This document shows, one piece after another, positions 1 to 6,032 of a DNA stretch of 6,672 bases (the stretch's first letter is position 1; the number at the start of each line of letters is the position of its first letter). The position numbers and the translations under genes were made by a program. The DNA comes from Acidimicrobiaceae bacterium (GTDB lineage Bacteria > Actinomycetota > Acidimicrobiia > Acidimicrobiales > Salinilacustritrichaceae). The notes under the pieces were generated by a model. The model was given only the letters and a program-made list of their open reading frames with translations, did not search any database and was not told where the DNA came from. The stretch spans positions 47,501 through 54,172 of the forward strand of contig DMTU01000028.1 of NCBI GenBank assembly GCA_003476595.1, written 5' to 3'.

Positions 1-2
1 AA

Positions 3-34
3 CCCGGTCGCTCCGCTGGCGCTTCGCTACCGGT
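3..34. repeat. Short CGCT-rich repeat with ACCGG/CCGGT ends
   Basis: Four copies of CGCT sit at 9-12, 14-17, 20-23 and 25-28. They are flanked by CCGGT (4-8) and ACCGG (29-33), which could pair as a weak 5-bp stem with a 20-nt loop. No coding frame can be assigned to the first 42 bases: frame 1 has a TGA at 34-36 and frame 3 has a TGA at 48-50, either of which could end an upstream gene. This may be a small intergenic repeat or the tail of a terminator. The window edge cuts off the context, so its role is unknown. Confidence 0.3.
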
Positions 35-42
35 GACTGGTC

Positions 43-966
43 GTGGCTGAGTCAGTCGGGGCGTTCGTCGAGCGGGCCCTGTACGGGCCTGACGGCTTCT
101 ACGAGCACGGCGGCCGGGCCGGGCGGCGGGGCGCGTCCTTCGTCACCAGCCCCGAGGTCGGCCCGCTGTTCGGTGCCGTGCTCGCCCGGGCGCTCGATCG
201 CTGGTGGGAGGATGCCGGCCGACCCGGTGAGTGGGTCGTGGTCGACGTCGGCGCCGGTCCCGGGACCCTGGCCCGGGCGGTCCTGGCCGCCGCGCCGGCG
301 TGCGCGGGTGCGCTCCGGCTCGTCTGCGTCGAGCGCACCGCCGCACAGCGCGAGCTCCACCCCGAGGGCGTGACCTCGACGGACCGGCTGCCCGTGGCCG
401 CCGACGTGATCGTCGCCAACGAGCTGCTCGACAACCTCGCCTTCGACCTGCTCGAGCGGACCGACGACGGCTGGGTGCCGGTGGAGGTCCACCCCGACGG
501 CACGACCCGGCCCGACACCGGAGGGCCCCGCGTGCCGGTGGCCACGGCGGCCGCCGCCTGGGTCACCGACGCCCGCCGGCGCCTGCGGCCCGACGGTCGC
601 CTCGTCTGCTTCGACTACGCCGACACCACCGCGGCGCTGGCCGCGCGGCCGTGGACCGACTGGGTCCGGGCCTTCGCCGGCCACGAGCTGATCCCCGACC
701 CCTTCGCCCAGCCCGGCACCCGCGACGTCACCGTCGTCGTCCCGTGGGACCAGCTGCCGACGCCCGATCGCAGGACCGAGCAGGCCGCGTGGCTCGACGA
801 GCACGGCATCGACGAGCTCGTCGCCGAGGGCATCGCCCACTGGGAGGCCCACGCCGCCGCCCCCGACCTCACCGCCATGCGGATGCGCAGCCGGGTGCGG
901 GAGGCCGAGGCCCTCACCGACCCCGGCGGCCTCGGTGCCTTCTGGGTGGGGGAGTGGCGCCCCTGA
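43..966 (+). CDS. SAM-dependent methyltransferase, MidA/NDUFAF7 family (DUF185)
   Basis: This 307-aa protein belongs to the MidA/NDUFAF7 family (Methyltransf_28). The mitochondrial member methylates an arginine of complex I subunit NDUFS2; the bacterial substrate is generally unknown. Visible family marks are the N-terminal ALYGPDGFYE (12-21), the hallmark FVTSPEVGPLFG (33-44), the SAM-binding loop VVDVGAGPG (66-74), an acidic strand end near VCVER, NELLDNLAFD (126-135, the family ELLD motif), and CFDYADTT (189-196). The GTG at 43 is preferred because the frame is closed by TGA at 34-36, only the CTG and GTC codons lie between, and the family N-terminus begins almost at once. The protein is shorter than many members (about 350-390 aa), mainly because it lacks the usual N-terminal extension. 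No respiratory complex I gene lies in the window, so its target cannot be inferred. The next gene starts 75 nt downstream with its own promoter. Soluble, cytoplasmic; no signal peptide or membrane segment. Confidence 0.88.
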   Translation: MAESVGAFVERALYGPDGFYEHGGRAGRRGASFVTSPEVGPLFGAVLARALDRWWEDAGRPGEWVVVDVGAGPGTLARAVLAAAPACAGALRLVCVERTAAQRELHPEGVTSTDRLPVAADVIVANELLDNLAFDLLERTDDGWVPVEVHPDGTTRPDTGGPRVPVATAAAAWVTDARRRLRPDGRLVCFDYADTTAALAARPWTDWVRAFAGHELIPDPFAQPGTRDVTVVVPWDQLPTPDRRTEQAAWLDEHGIDELVAEGIAHWEAHAAAPDLTAMRMRSRVREAEALTDPGGLGAFWVGEWRP

Positions 967-1005
967 CTTCTGGCAGCGGCGGCGGAACGGGGTGACGGAA
1001 GCCCG

Positions 1006-1034
1006 CTGACCCGGTCGCCCGGCTCCGGTACCGT
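1006..1034 (+). promoter_or_regulatory. Probable leaderless promoter of the ABC exporter operon
   Basis: A -35-like CTGACC (1006-1011, close to TTGACC) is followed after 17 nt by a -10-like TACCGT (1029-1034, TANNNT). Only 7 nt separate the -10 from the GTG start at 1042, so the transcript would begin at or next to the start codon. No Shine-Dalgarno is visible before the GTG, which fits leaderless translation. The whole 967-1041 gap contains no other recognisable element and no convincing terminator for the methyltransferase gene. Confidence 0.55.
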
Positions 1035-1041
1035 CCGGCGC

Positions 1042-1977
1042 GTGGCTCCGGTGATCCGCTGCTCGTCGCTCGTGAAGTCCTTCGGCTCGACCCGCGCCCT
1101 CGACGGCCTCGACCTCGAGGTGGCCCCGGGGGAGGTGCACGGCTTCCTCGGTCCCAACGGGGCCGGCAAAACCGTCACCATGCGCATCGTCCTCGGCCTG
1201 CTGCGGGCCGACGCCGGTGAGGTCACCGTGCTCGGCGGCGACCCGTGGCGCGACGCGGTGTCGCTGCACCGGCGCCTCGCCTACGTGCCCGGCGACACCA
1301 ACCTGTGGCCCAACCTCACCGGCGGCGAGATCATCGACGTGCTCGGCGGCCTGCGCGGGGGGCTGGACGACTCCCGCCGCGCCACCCTCGTCGACCGCTT
1401 CGACCTGGACCCGCGCAAGAAGGCCCGGACCTACTCCAAGGGCAACCGCCAGAAGGTGGCGCTCGTGGCCGCCCTCGCGTCCGACGCCGAGCTGCTCGTC
1501 CTCGACGAGCCGACCTCCGGCCTCGATCCGCTGATGGAGGCGGTGTTCCAGGACTGCATCCTCGACGCCCGAGCCGAGGGTCGGACGGTGCTGCTGTCGA
1601 GCCACATCCTGGCCGAGGTGGAGAAGCTGTGCGACCGGGTGACGATCATCCGGCAGGGGGCCACCGTGCAGACCGGTACGCTCGACGAGCTCCGCCACCT
1701 GACGCGCACGACGGTCACCGCCGAGGTCCGGGAGTCGCCCGAGGCGCTGGGCGACCTGGCCGGCGTGCACGACCTCGTCGTCGACGGGCAGCGGGCGTCC
1801 TTCGACGTCGACAGCGACCACCTCGACGAGGCGATCAGCCGGCTGGCCGCCCTCGGGGTCACCTCGCTCACCAGCCACCCACCCACGCTCGAGGAGCTGT
1901 TCCTGCGCCACTACGGCGACGAGCTGGCCGACATCGGCGTCGCCGGCACCGCCGGACCCGACGACGGCCACCCCTGA
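1042..1977 (+). CDS. ABC transporter ATP-binding protein (ABC-2 drug/antibiotic exporter type)
   Basis: This 311-aa nucleotide-binding subunit powers the membrane exporter encoded immediately downstream. The Walker A is GPNGAGKT (37-44), the Walker B LLVLDEP (151-157) has catalytic Glu156, the D-loop is SGLD (159-162), and the H-loop is His188 in [11 protein letters not shown]. The signature is YSKGNRQK (131-138) instead of LSGGQ, and the Q-loop region reads [12 protein letters not shown] (80-91), with no Gln at the usual place. Both variants are, from memory, typical of one DrrA-like ABC-2 subfamily. After the ATPase core, a C-terminal regulatory-like domain (about 215-300, DUF4162-type) ends in the familiar [11 protein letters not shown]. 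The GTG at 1042 is supported by the -10 box 7 nt upstream and by the expected domain start. Its TGA (1975-1977) overlaps the ATG of the permease as TGATG, so translation is probably coupled. The exported substrate is not evident. Confidence 0.93.
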   Translation: MAPVIRCSSLVKSFGSTRALDGLDLEVAPGEVHGFLGPNGAGKTVTMRIVLGLLRADAGEVTVLGGDPWRDAVSLHRRLAYVPGDTNLWPNLTGGEIIDVLGGLRGGLDDSRRATLVDRFDLDPRKKARTYSKGNRQKVALVAALASDAELLVLDEPTSGLDPLMEAVFQDCILDARAEGRTVLLSSHILAEVEKLCDRVTIIRQGATVQTGTLDELRHLTRTTVTAEVRESPEALGDLAGVHDLVVDGQRASFDVDSDHLDEAISRLAALGVTSLTSHPPTLEELFLRHYGDELADIGVAGTAGPDDGHP

Positions 1978-3572
1978 TGCGGACCCTCACCGGCCTCTGG
2001 CGCCTCGTCCGCCTGATCCTGCGGCGCGACCGCATCCGGCTCCCGGTGTGGGTGCTCGGCCTGGCCGCAGTGGTCATCGGCTCCGGCGCCTCGCTGGTGC
2101 CGCTGTACCCCGAGCAGGCCGACATCCAGCAGTACGTCGACCTCTTCGGCGACAACCCCGCCCTCGTCGCCTTCGCCGGCCCGGGCTACGGGTTCGACGA
2201 CCCCAACCTCGGCGTGATCCTGGTGAACGAGACCCAGCTCTGGGCCTGCATCGGCATCGCCCTGATGAGCATCTTCCTGGTCAACCGCCACACCCGGGCC
2301 GAGGAGGACGCCGAGCGCACCGAGGTCCTCCGCTCGAGCATCGTCGGGCGCCACGCCCCCACTGCGGCCGCCGTCGTCGTCGTCGCCGCGGCGAACATCG
2401 TGTTCGCGGCCCTGTGCGGCGTCGCGTTCGTGGCCCTCGGCTACGGCGCCACGGGCACGATCGCCTACGCCGCCGGCCTCGCCGGGTGCGGCCTGGTGTT
2501 CACCGGCCTCACCGCGGCCCTCGCTCAGCTCGCCGGCAGCAGCCGGGCCACCCTCGGGCTGGCCACGGCCGTGCTCGGTCTCGCGTTCGTGCTCCGGGCG
2601 GTCGGTGACATCACGGGGAACGTGCTGCGCTGGCTGTCCCCGATCGGCTGGGCCCAGGGGGTGCGGGCCTACGCGGGCGAGCAGTGGTGGCCGGTGGCCC
2701 TGTGCCTCGCCGCCACCCTCCTCGCCGTGGCGGCTGCCTTCTGGCTGGCGACCCGCCGGGACCTGGGCTCGGGGATCCTGCCCCAGCGGCCCGGCCCGGC
2801 CCGGGCCGGGATGTGGGCCCGCAGCCCCATCGGGCTCGCGGTGCGGCTCCAGCGGGCCACGATCGTGGCGTGGATGGCCGGGCTCGCCCTCATGGGCGGC
2901 GTCTACGGCTCCATCGGCGAGGACGTCGAGGAGATGATCGAGGACAACGAGACCTTCGCCGACGTCCTCGCCCAGCTCGAGGGCGCCGACGTCACCGATG
3001 CCTTCTTCGCAACCGCCGTCTCGATGCAGGCCGTGCTCGCCGCCGGCTTCGCCATCTCCGCCGCGCTGCGGATCCGGTCCGAGGAGGCCGCCGGCCGGGT
3101 CGAGCCCATCCTCGCCGGCCCCGTCGGTCGGTGGCGCTGGGCGTGGAGCCACCTGCTGGTGGCCGCGGTCGGCACCGTGCTGGTGGTCGCCGCCGGCGGC
3201 GTCGGCGTCGGAGCCTCCTACGCCGCCGTGTCCGGCGACGCCAGCCAGGTGCTGCGCCTCACCGGTGCCGCCCTCGCCACCGTGCCGGCCGTGCTGGTGC
3301 TGGCCGGGGTGGCCGTCGCCCTGTTCGGGGCGTCGCTGCGCCTCGCCCTGGTGGCCTGGGCCGGCCTCGGCGTCGTCGTCCTCGTCGAGCTGTTCGGCGA
3401 GCTGCTCCGCCTGCCGTCGTGGTCGCGGATGGTCTCCCCGCTGCACCACGTGCCCGGCCTGCCCGCCGAGGACCTCCGCGCCGTGCCGCTGCTCGTCCTC
3501 ACCGCCATCGCCGTGGCCCTCACCGCGATCGGCCTGGCCCGGTTCCGGTCCCGGGACCTCCAGGTCGGTTAA
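1977..3572 (+). CDS. ABC-2 type permease, double-length (putative polyketide-antibiotic exporter family)
   Basis: This 531-aa integral membrane subunit partners the upstream ATPase; its length and architecture fit the 'putative exporter of polyketide antibiotics' permeases (TnrB3/COG3559-like). I estimate about twelve membrane segments in two sets of six: near 22-42, 88-103, 129-155, 162-186, 193-209, 238-258, then 295-313, 343-365, 392-418, 430-452, 455-470, 502-522. The halves are related. TRAEEDAERTEVLRSSIVGR (106-125) matches IRSEEAAGRVEPILAGPVGR (366-385), and both halves end in RDL (261-263, 526-528) after a segment starting SP (221, 487). These cytoplasmic motifs probably contact the ATPase. 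A strongly acidic loop lies at 314-341 (GEDVEEMIEDNE). The ATG at 1977 overlaps the ATPase stop, and no separate Shine-Dalgarno is seen, which suggests translational coupling. The frame stays open upstream inside the ATPase gene, but that extension is not coding. The TAA overlaps the stop of the convergent VOC gene. Confidence 0.9.
   Translation: MRTLTGLWRLVRLILRRDRIRLPVWVLGLAAVVIGSGASLVPLYPEQADIQQYVDLFGDNPALVAFAGPGYGFDDPNLGVILVNETQLWACIGIALMSIFLVNRHTRAEEDAERTEVLRSSIVGRHAPTAAAVVVVAAANIVFAALCGVAFVALGYGATGTIAYAAGLAGCGLVFTGLTAALAQLAGSSRATLGLATAVLGLAFVLRAVGDITGNVLRWLSPIGWAQGVRAYAGEQWWPVALCLAATLLAVAAAFWLATRRDLGSGILPQRPGPARAGMWARSPIGLAVRLQRATIVAWMAGLALMGGVYGSIGEDVEEMIEDNETFADVLAQLEGADVTDAFFATAVSMQAVLAAGFAISAALRIRSEEAAGRVEPILAGPVGRWRWAWSHLLVAAVGTVLVVAAGGVGVGASYAAVSGDASQVLRLTGAALATVPAVLVLAGVAVALFGASLRLALVAWAGLGVVVLVELFGELLRLPSWSRMVSPLHHVPGLPAEDLRAVPLLVLTAIAVALTAIGLARFRSRDLQVG
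3569..3572. other. Overlapping stop codons of two convergent genes (TTAA)
   Basis: The permease ends with TAA at 3570-3572, and the VOC gene on the minus strand ends with TAA at 3571-3569. The palindromic TTAA therefore supplies both stops, which share two base pairs. There is no intergenic space for a conventional terminator between the two operons, so each transcript must run into the coding region of the other gene as antisense. Confidence 0.9.
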
Positions 3573-3904
3573 TCGTCGATCGGGTCGGAGATCCGGAGGC
3601 GGTTGCCGTCGGGATCCTCGACCTTGAGCTCACGGCCCCAGGGCACCTCGGTGGGCTCCTGGTCCAGGCGCCGGGCGAGGTCGTCGAGCTGGCTGTGGCG
3701 GATGTACACGAGCGAGTCGGGGCTGGCGTCGTCGTCGTGCTCGGAGAGGTAGATGTGCCCCCGCCCCCGCGCGATGGACGCGAACCCGGGCTCGTCGGGC
3801 TCGAGGCGGTGCTCCCACTCCTTGTGGAACCCGAGCTGGGCGTACCACGCGACCGACTGGTCGATCGACGCGACGCGCAGGATCGGGATCACCTCTTGCG
3901 ACAC
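3569..3904 (-). CDS. VOC-fold small-molecule-binding protein (Glyoxalase_7 / bleomycin-resistance type)
   Basis: This 111-aa protein has the paired beta-alpha-beta-beta-beta layout of the vicinal oxygen chelate superfamily. It opens with VIPILRVASIDQSVAWYAQLGF (from residue 5) and carries WEHR (30-33), YLSEH (52-56) and EDPDGNRLRI (96-105). WEHR followed by LSEH is typical of the bleomycin-binding Glyoxalase_7 group, which sequesters drugs rather than catalysing. The metal-ligand positions of true glyoxalases look lost: no His in the first strand, and Arg104 where GNxxE would supply Glu. The GTG at 3904 is preferred over in-frame GTGs at 3934 and 3913, because a -10 box lies 7 nt upstream, inside the longer reading frame, and the family N-terminus begins here. 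The 3934 start would give 121 aa. It is transcribed away from the flavoprotein gene and toward the exporter. Binding of a bleomycin-like drug is inference; the ligand could be something else. Confidence 0.82.
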   Translation of the reverse strand: MSQEVIPILRVASIDQSVAWYAQLGFHKEWEHRLEPDEPGFASIARGRGHIYLSEHDDDASPDSLVYIRHSQLDDLARRLDQEPTEVPWGRELKVEDPDGNRLRISDPIDD

Positions 3905-3911
3905 GGTGGGC

Positions 3912-3917
3912 ACGCTA
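3912..3917 (-). promoter_or_regulatory. -10 element of the VOC gene, leaderless
   Basis: On the minus strand this hexamer reads TAGCGT (TANNNT), with exactly 7 nt to the GTG at 3904. That is the same spacing as at the ABC operon. The -35 region 17 nt upstream (3940-3935 on the minus strand) reads AGCCGG and does not match the consensus, so the promoter may be weak or activator-dependent. The element lies inside the reading frame if the more distal GTG at 3934 were used, which argues against that start. Confidence 0.45.
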
Positions 3918-3920
3918 CTG

Positions 3921-3939
3921 GCCGGGATCGACACCCGGC
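3921..3939. repeat. Inverted repeat between divergent promoters, possible operator
   Basis: GCCGGG (3921-3926) and CCCGGC (3934-3939) form perfect 6-bp arms around a 7-bp spacer. The element sits between the two divergent -10 boxes and covers the -35 zones of both. Its position is what an operator of a divergent regulator target would have. In such GC-rich DNA, GC-only arms of this length can occur by chance, and no regulator gene lies next to it. Confidence 0.25.
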
Positions 3940-3954
3940 TCGGCGCCGGCCCCC

Positions 3955-3960
3955 TACGGT
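3955..3960 (+). promoter_or_regulatory. -10 element of the flavoprotein gene, leaderless
   Basis: TACGGT (TANNNT) ends 6 nt before the ATG at 3967. No Shine-Dalgarno is present in the six bases GGCGCC, so the mRNA probably starts at or near the A of the ATG. No good -35 lies 16-18 nt upstream; the nearest TTGACA-like string, TCGACA (3928-3933), has a 21-nt spacer, which is too long. Confidence 0.45.
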
Positions 3961-3966
3961 GGCGCC

Positions 3967-5097
3967 ATGCGCACCGCCGTCACCGAACGACTCGGCATCG
4001 AGTTCCCGATCCTGGCCTTCAGCCACTGCCGCGACGTCGTCGCCGCCGTCACCAACTCGGGGGGCATGGGCGTCCTCGGCGCCGTCGCCCACAGCCCGAA
4101 GCAGCTCGAGATCGACCTCGACTGGATCGCGGCGGAGACCAAGGGCAAGCCCTTCGGCGTCGACCTGCTGATCCCGCAGAAGTTCGTGGGCGCCGACGAC
4201 GGCGGCCTGGAGGTCGGGAGCCTGCGCGACCTCATCCCCGCCGAGCACCGTGAGTGGCTCGACGGCCTCCTCGCCCAGAACGGCATCCCGCCGCTGCCCG
4301 AGGACGACGCCGAGGCCGTGCGCAGCTACGGCGGCATGCGCGTCGACCCGAGGTCGATGGCGCCCCTCGTCGACATCTCCTTCGCCAAGGGCGTGTCGCT
4401 CATGGCCTCGGCCCTCGGGCCGCCCCCGCCCTGGCTCATCGAGCGGGCCAAGGCCGAGGGTGAGGTCCCCGTGGCCGCCCTCGCCGGGTCCCTCGAGCAC
4501 GCCATCCGCCACGACCAGGCCGGCGCCGACCTGATCATCGCCCAGGGCACCGAAGCCGGTGGGCACACCGGCGAGGTCGCCACCATGGTCCTGGTCCCCG
4601 AGGTCGTCGACGCCGTCCAGGCGCCCGTGCTCGCCGCCGGCGGCATCGGGCGGGGCCGCCAGATCGCCGCGTCGCTCGCCCTCGGCGCCGAGGGCGTGTG
4701 GTGCGGATCGGTGTGGCTCACCACCCAGGAGGCCGAGACCTCCGACGTCATCAAGGACAAGTTCATCGCCGCGCCGTCCTCGGGCACCGTGCGGTCCCGC
4801 TCGCTCACCGGCAAGCCGGCCCGGATGATCCGCACCGACTGGACCGACGCGTGGGAGTCCGAGCCGTCGCCGGGCCCGCTCGGCATGCCGCTCCAGTCGC
4901 TGCTGGTGGCCGAGGCCCAGAGCCGCATCGCCCGGGTCGCGGCCAAGGACGAAGGCGCCCGGCGCCTGTCCACGTACTTCGTGGGCCAGATCGTGGGTTC
5001 CATGAACACGGTCCAGCCCGCCGCCCGCGTGGTGCTGGACATGGTCGAGGAGTTCATCGACGCCGTCGAGCGCCTCGACGGTCTGCTCCAGGACTGA
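3967..5097 (+). CDS. Nitronate monooxygenase-like FMN protein (2-nitropropane dioxygenase family)
   Basis: This 376-aa TIM-barrel flavoprotein belongs to the nitronate monooxygenase (NMO) family, which oxidises toxic nitronates such as propionate 3-nitronate using FMN and O2. The strongest mark is AQGTEAGGHTG (192-202), the family's active-site motif with His200. It is followed by the FMN phosphate-binding segment LAAGGIGRGRQIAASLALGA (222-241) and GVWCGSVWL. The N-terminal GIEFPILAFSHCRDVV (10-25) replaces the classical PIhQAPM-type flavin-contact segment, and an insert of about 60 residues follows the GVDLLIP strand. This layout looks like an uncharacterised actinobacterial branch (Rv1533-like, from memory), so nitronate may not be the substrate. 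The ATG at 3967 follows a -10 box by 6 nt. The hydrolase gene starts 18 nt after the TGA, so the two are probably co-transcribed. Cytoplasmic; no signal peptide. Confidence 0.87.
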   Translation: MRTAVTERLGIEFPILAFSHCRDVVAAVTNSGGMGVLGAVAHSPKQLEIDLDWIAAETKGKPFGVDLLIPQKFVGADDGGLEVGSLRDLIPAEHREWLDGLLAQNGIPPLPEDDAEAVRSYGGMRVDPRSMAPLVDISFAKGVSLMASALGPPPPWLIERAKAEGEVPVAALAGSLEHAIRHDQAGADLIIAQGTEAGGHTGEVATMVLVPEVVDAVQAPVLAAGGIGRGRQIAASLALGAEGVWCGSVWLTTQEAETSDVIKDKFIAAPSSGTVRSRSLTGKPARMIRTDWTDAWESEPSPGPLGMPLQSLLVAEAQSRIARVAAKDEGARRLSTYFVGQIVGSMNTVQPAARVVLDMVEEFIDAVERLDGLLQD

Positions 5098-5106
5098 GCA
5101 GGGCAC

Positions 5107-5112
5107 AGAGGG
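5107..5112 (+). promoter_or_regulatory. Shine-Dalgarno of the hydrolase gene
   Basis: AGAGGG lies 3 nt before the ATG at 5116. The spacing is short, but the purine run is the only one in the 18-nt gap. No -10 box is present there, which fits translation from a transcript started upstream of the flavoprotein gene. Confidence 0.45.
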
Positions 5113-5115
5113 CCG

Positions 5116-6018
5116 ATGCCGAGCGAGCTGCTGCGCACCGATCCGGTCACCATCGGTGGTGTGCCGACCCGAGCCGTCCGGGCCGACGGTGACGCCGACA
5201 AGGTCCGGTTCCTGTTCCTGCACGGCTTCTCCGACAGCGCGGACTGCTGGCAGCGCGTCCAGAAGCGCCTCGCTGCCGCCGGCCACGGTTCCCTCGCCGT
5301 GGACCAGCCGTCCCACGGCCACGCCGACCCGCTCGATCCCGACCTCCCGCTGATCGAGCAGTTCCTCGCCTTCGCCGCTGCCGCCGCCCGGGCCACCGAC
5401 CACGGCCGCCCGGTGGTCGTGGTGGGCAACTCGCTCGGCGGGGCTCACGCCCTGCTCCTCGGCCAGCACCACCCCGAGCTCGTGCACGGCGTGGCGGCCA
5501 TCTCCCCGGCGGCCTTCGACCACCCGGGCTGGTTCCGGATCCTGGACTCCCGCTTCAACGTGGCGCCCGACGGCGTCGTCCCCGCCGTGGTGCGCCGCGC
5601 CCTGGCCGGGCCGGCCATGCGCGCCGTCGGCTTCGGCATGCCGCACCGAGTGCCGTCCGGCTTCGTCCGGACCTGGGCCCAGTCGTGGCACGACCCGGCG
5701 CGACGACGCGCCCTGCACGACCTGGCCACCCGCGTGCCGGCCGAGTACTTCCACGCCGACCCGGTGGACCTGTGCGCCATCGACGTCCCCGTCCTGGCCC
5801 TCTGGGGCACGCGCGATCGGCTCACGCTGATCAGCAGCCGCGAGCGGTTCGAGCAGGACTGCGCCGACCTCGAGTTCGTGGCCCTGCCCGGGGTCGGGCA
5901 CATGGCCCAGGTCGAGGTCCCCGGCCGCACCACCAAGCACCTCCTGGCCTTCGCCGAGCGCGTCGACGCCTCGGCCCCCGGTGCGCGCACCGCCGAGCCC
6001 GAGCTGGCCAGCGCCTGA
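5116..6018 (+). CDS. Alpha/beta hydrolase
   Basis: This 300-aa alpha/beta hydrolase fold enzyme has an intact catalytic triad by pattern. The nucleophile elbow GNSLGG (104-109) has Ser106. The acid Asp234 is in LALWGTRDRLT (227-237), and His262 is in LPGVGHMAQVE (257-267). The oxyanion-hole strand is FLFLHGFSDS (32-41) with HGF, and VDQPSHGHAD matches the usual D-x-x-G-x-G-x-S loop region. A lid region probably spans about 135-215. The last 18 or so residues are Ala/Pro-rich and look like a disordered tail. The fold covers esterases, thioesterases, C-C bond hydrolases, haloalkane dehalogenases and others; sequence alone does not choose among them. It follows the flavoprotein gene by 18 nt and precedes an acyl-CoA dehydrogenase on the same strand, so an ester or acyl substrate is reasonable but inferred. 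There is no signal peptide, so it is probably cytoplasmic. Confidence 0.88.
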   Translation: MPSELLRTDPVTIGGVPTRAVRADGDADKVRFLFLHGFSDSADCWQRVQKRLAAAGHGSLAVDQPSHGHADPLDPDLPLIEQFLAFAAAAARATDHGRPVVVVGNSLGGAHALLLGQHHPELVHGVAAISPAAFDHPGWFRILDSRFNVAPDGVVPAVVRRALAGPAMRAVGFGMPHRVPSGFVRTWAQSWHDPARRRALHDLATRVPAEYFHADPVDLCAIDVPVLALWGTRDRLTLISSRERFEQDCADLEFVALPGVGHMAQVEVPGRTTKHLLAFAERVDASAPGARTAEPELASA

Positions 6019-6032
6019 TCCCTCGCCGTCTG

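Noticed and set aside
52..1971. A 639-codon minus-strand open frame opposite the methyltransferase and the ATPase
   Set aside because: It spans two unrelated real genes and the promoter gap between them, shows no domain, and has the composition of a mirror frame.
1245..1976. N-terminal extension of the permease frame, fused in phase through the ATPase gene
   Set aside because: The frame is open, but its translation is Arg/Pro/Ala-rich with no domain. The overlapping ATPase frame has all the nucleotide-binding motifs, and the ATG at 1977 gives a normal permease length.
2795..2810. A perfect 16-bp palindrome CCCGGCCC|GGGCCGGG, which looks like a terminator or operator
   Set aside because: It lies inside the permease gene, at the Pro/Gly/Ala/Arg linker between the two halves (about residues 273-279), where GC-only codons readily make such a sequence. 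No U-run or promoter is near.
1911..3449. A 512-codon minus-strand open frame opposite the permease
   Set aside because: It is a Gly/His/Asp/Glu-rich shadow of a hydrophobic membrane protein; the plus-strand frame has duplicated permease motifs and membrane segments.
1042..3904. Reading the ABC exporter plus VOC gene as a dedicated antibiotic self-resistance cassette
   Set aside because: The genes are convergent, not co-transcribed; no biosynthetic gene is in the window, and both families are common in ordinary actinobacterial chromosomes.
5116..6018. Assigning the alpha/beta hydrolase to a specific enzyme such as a haloalkane dehalogenase or C-C hydrolase
   Set aside because: The triad and the nucleophile elbow are generic; no lid or pocket residue visible by eye picks out one activity.
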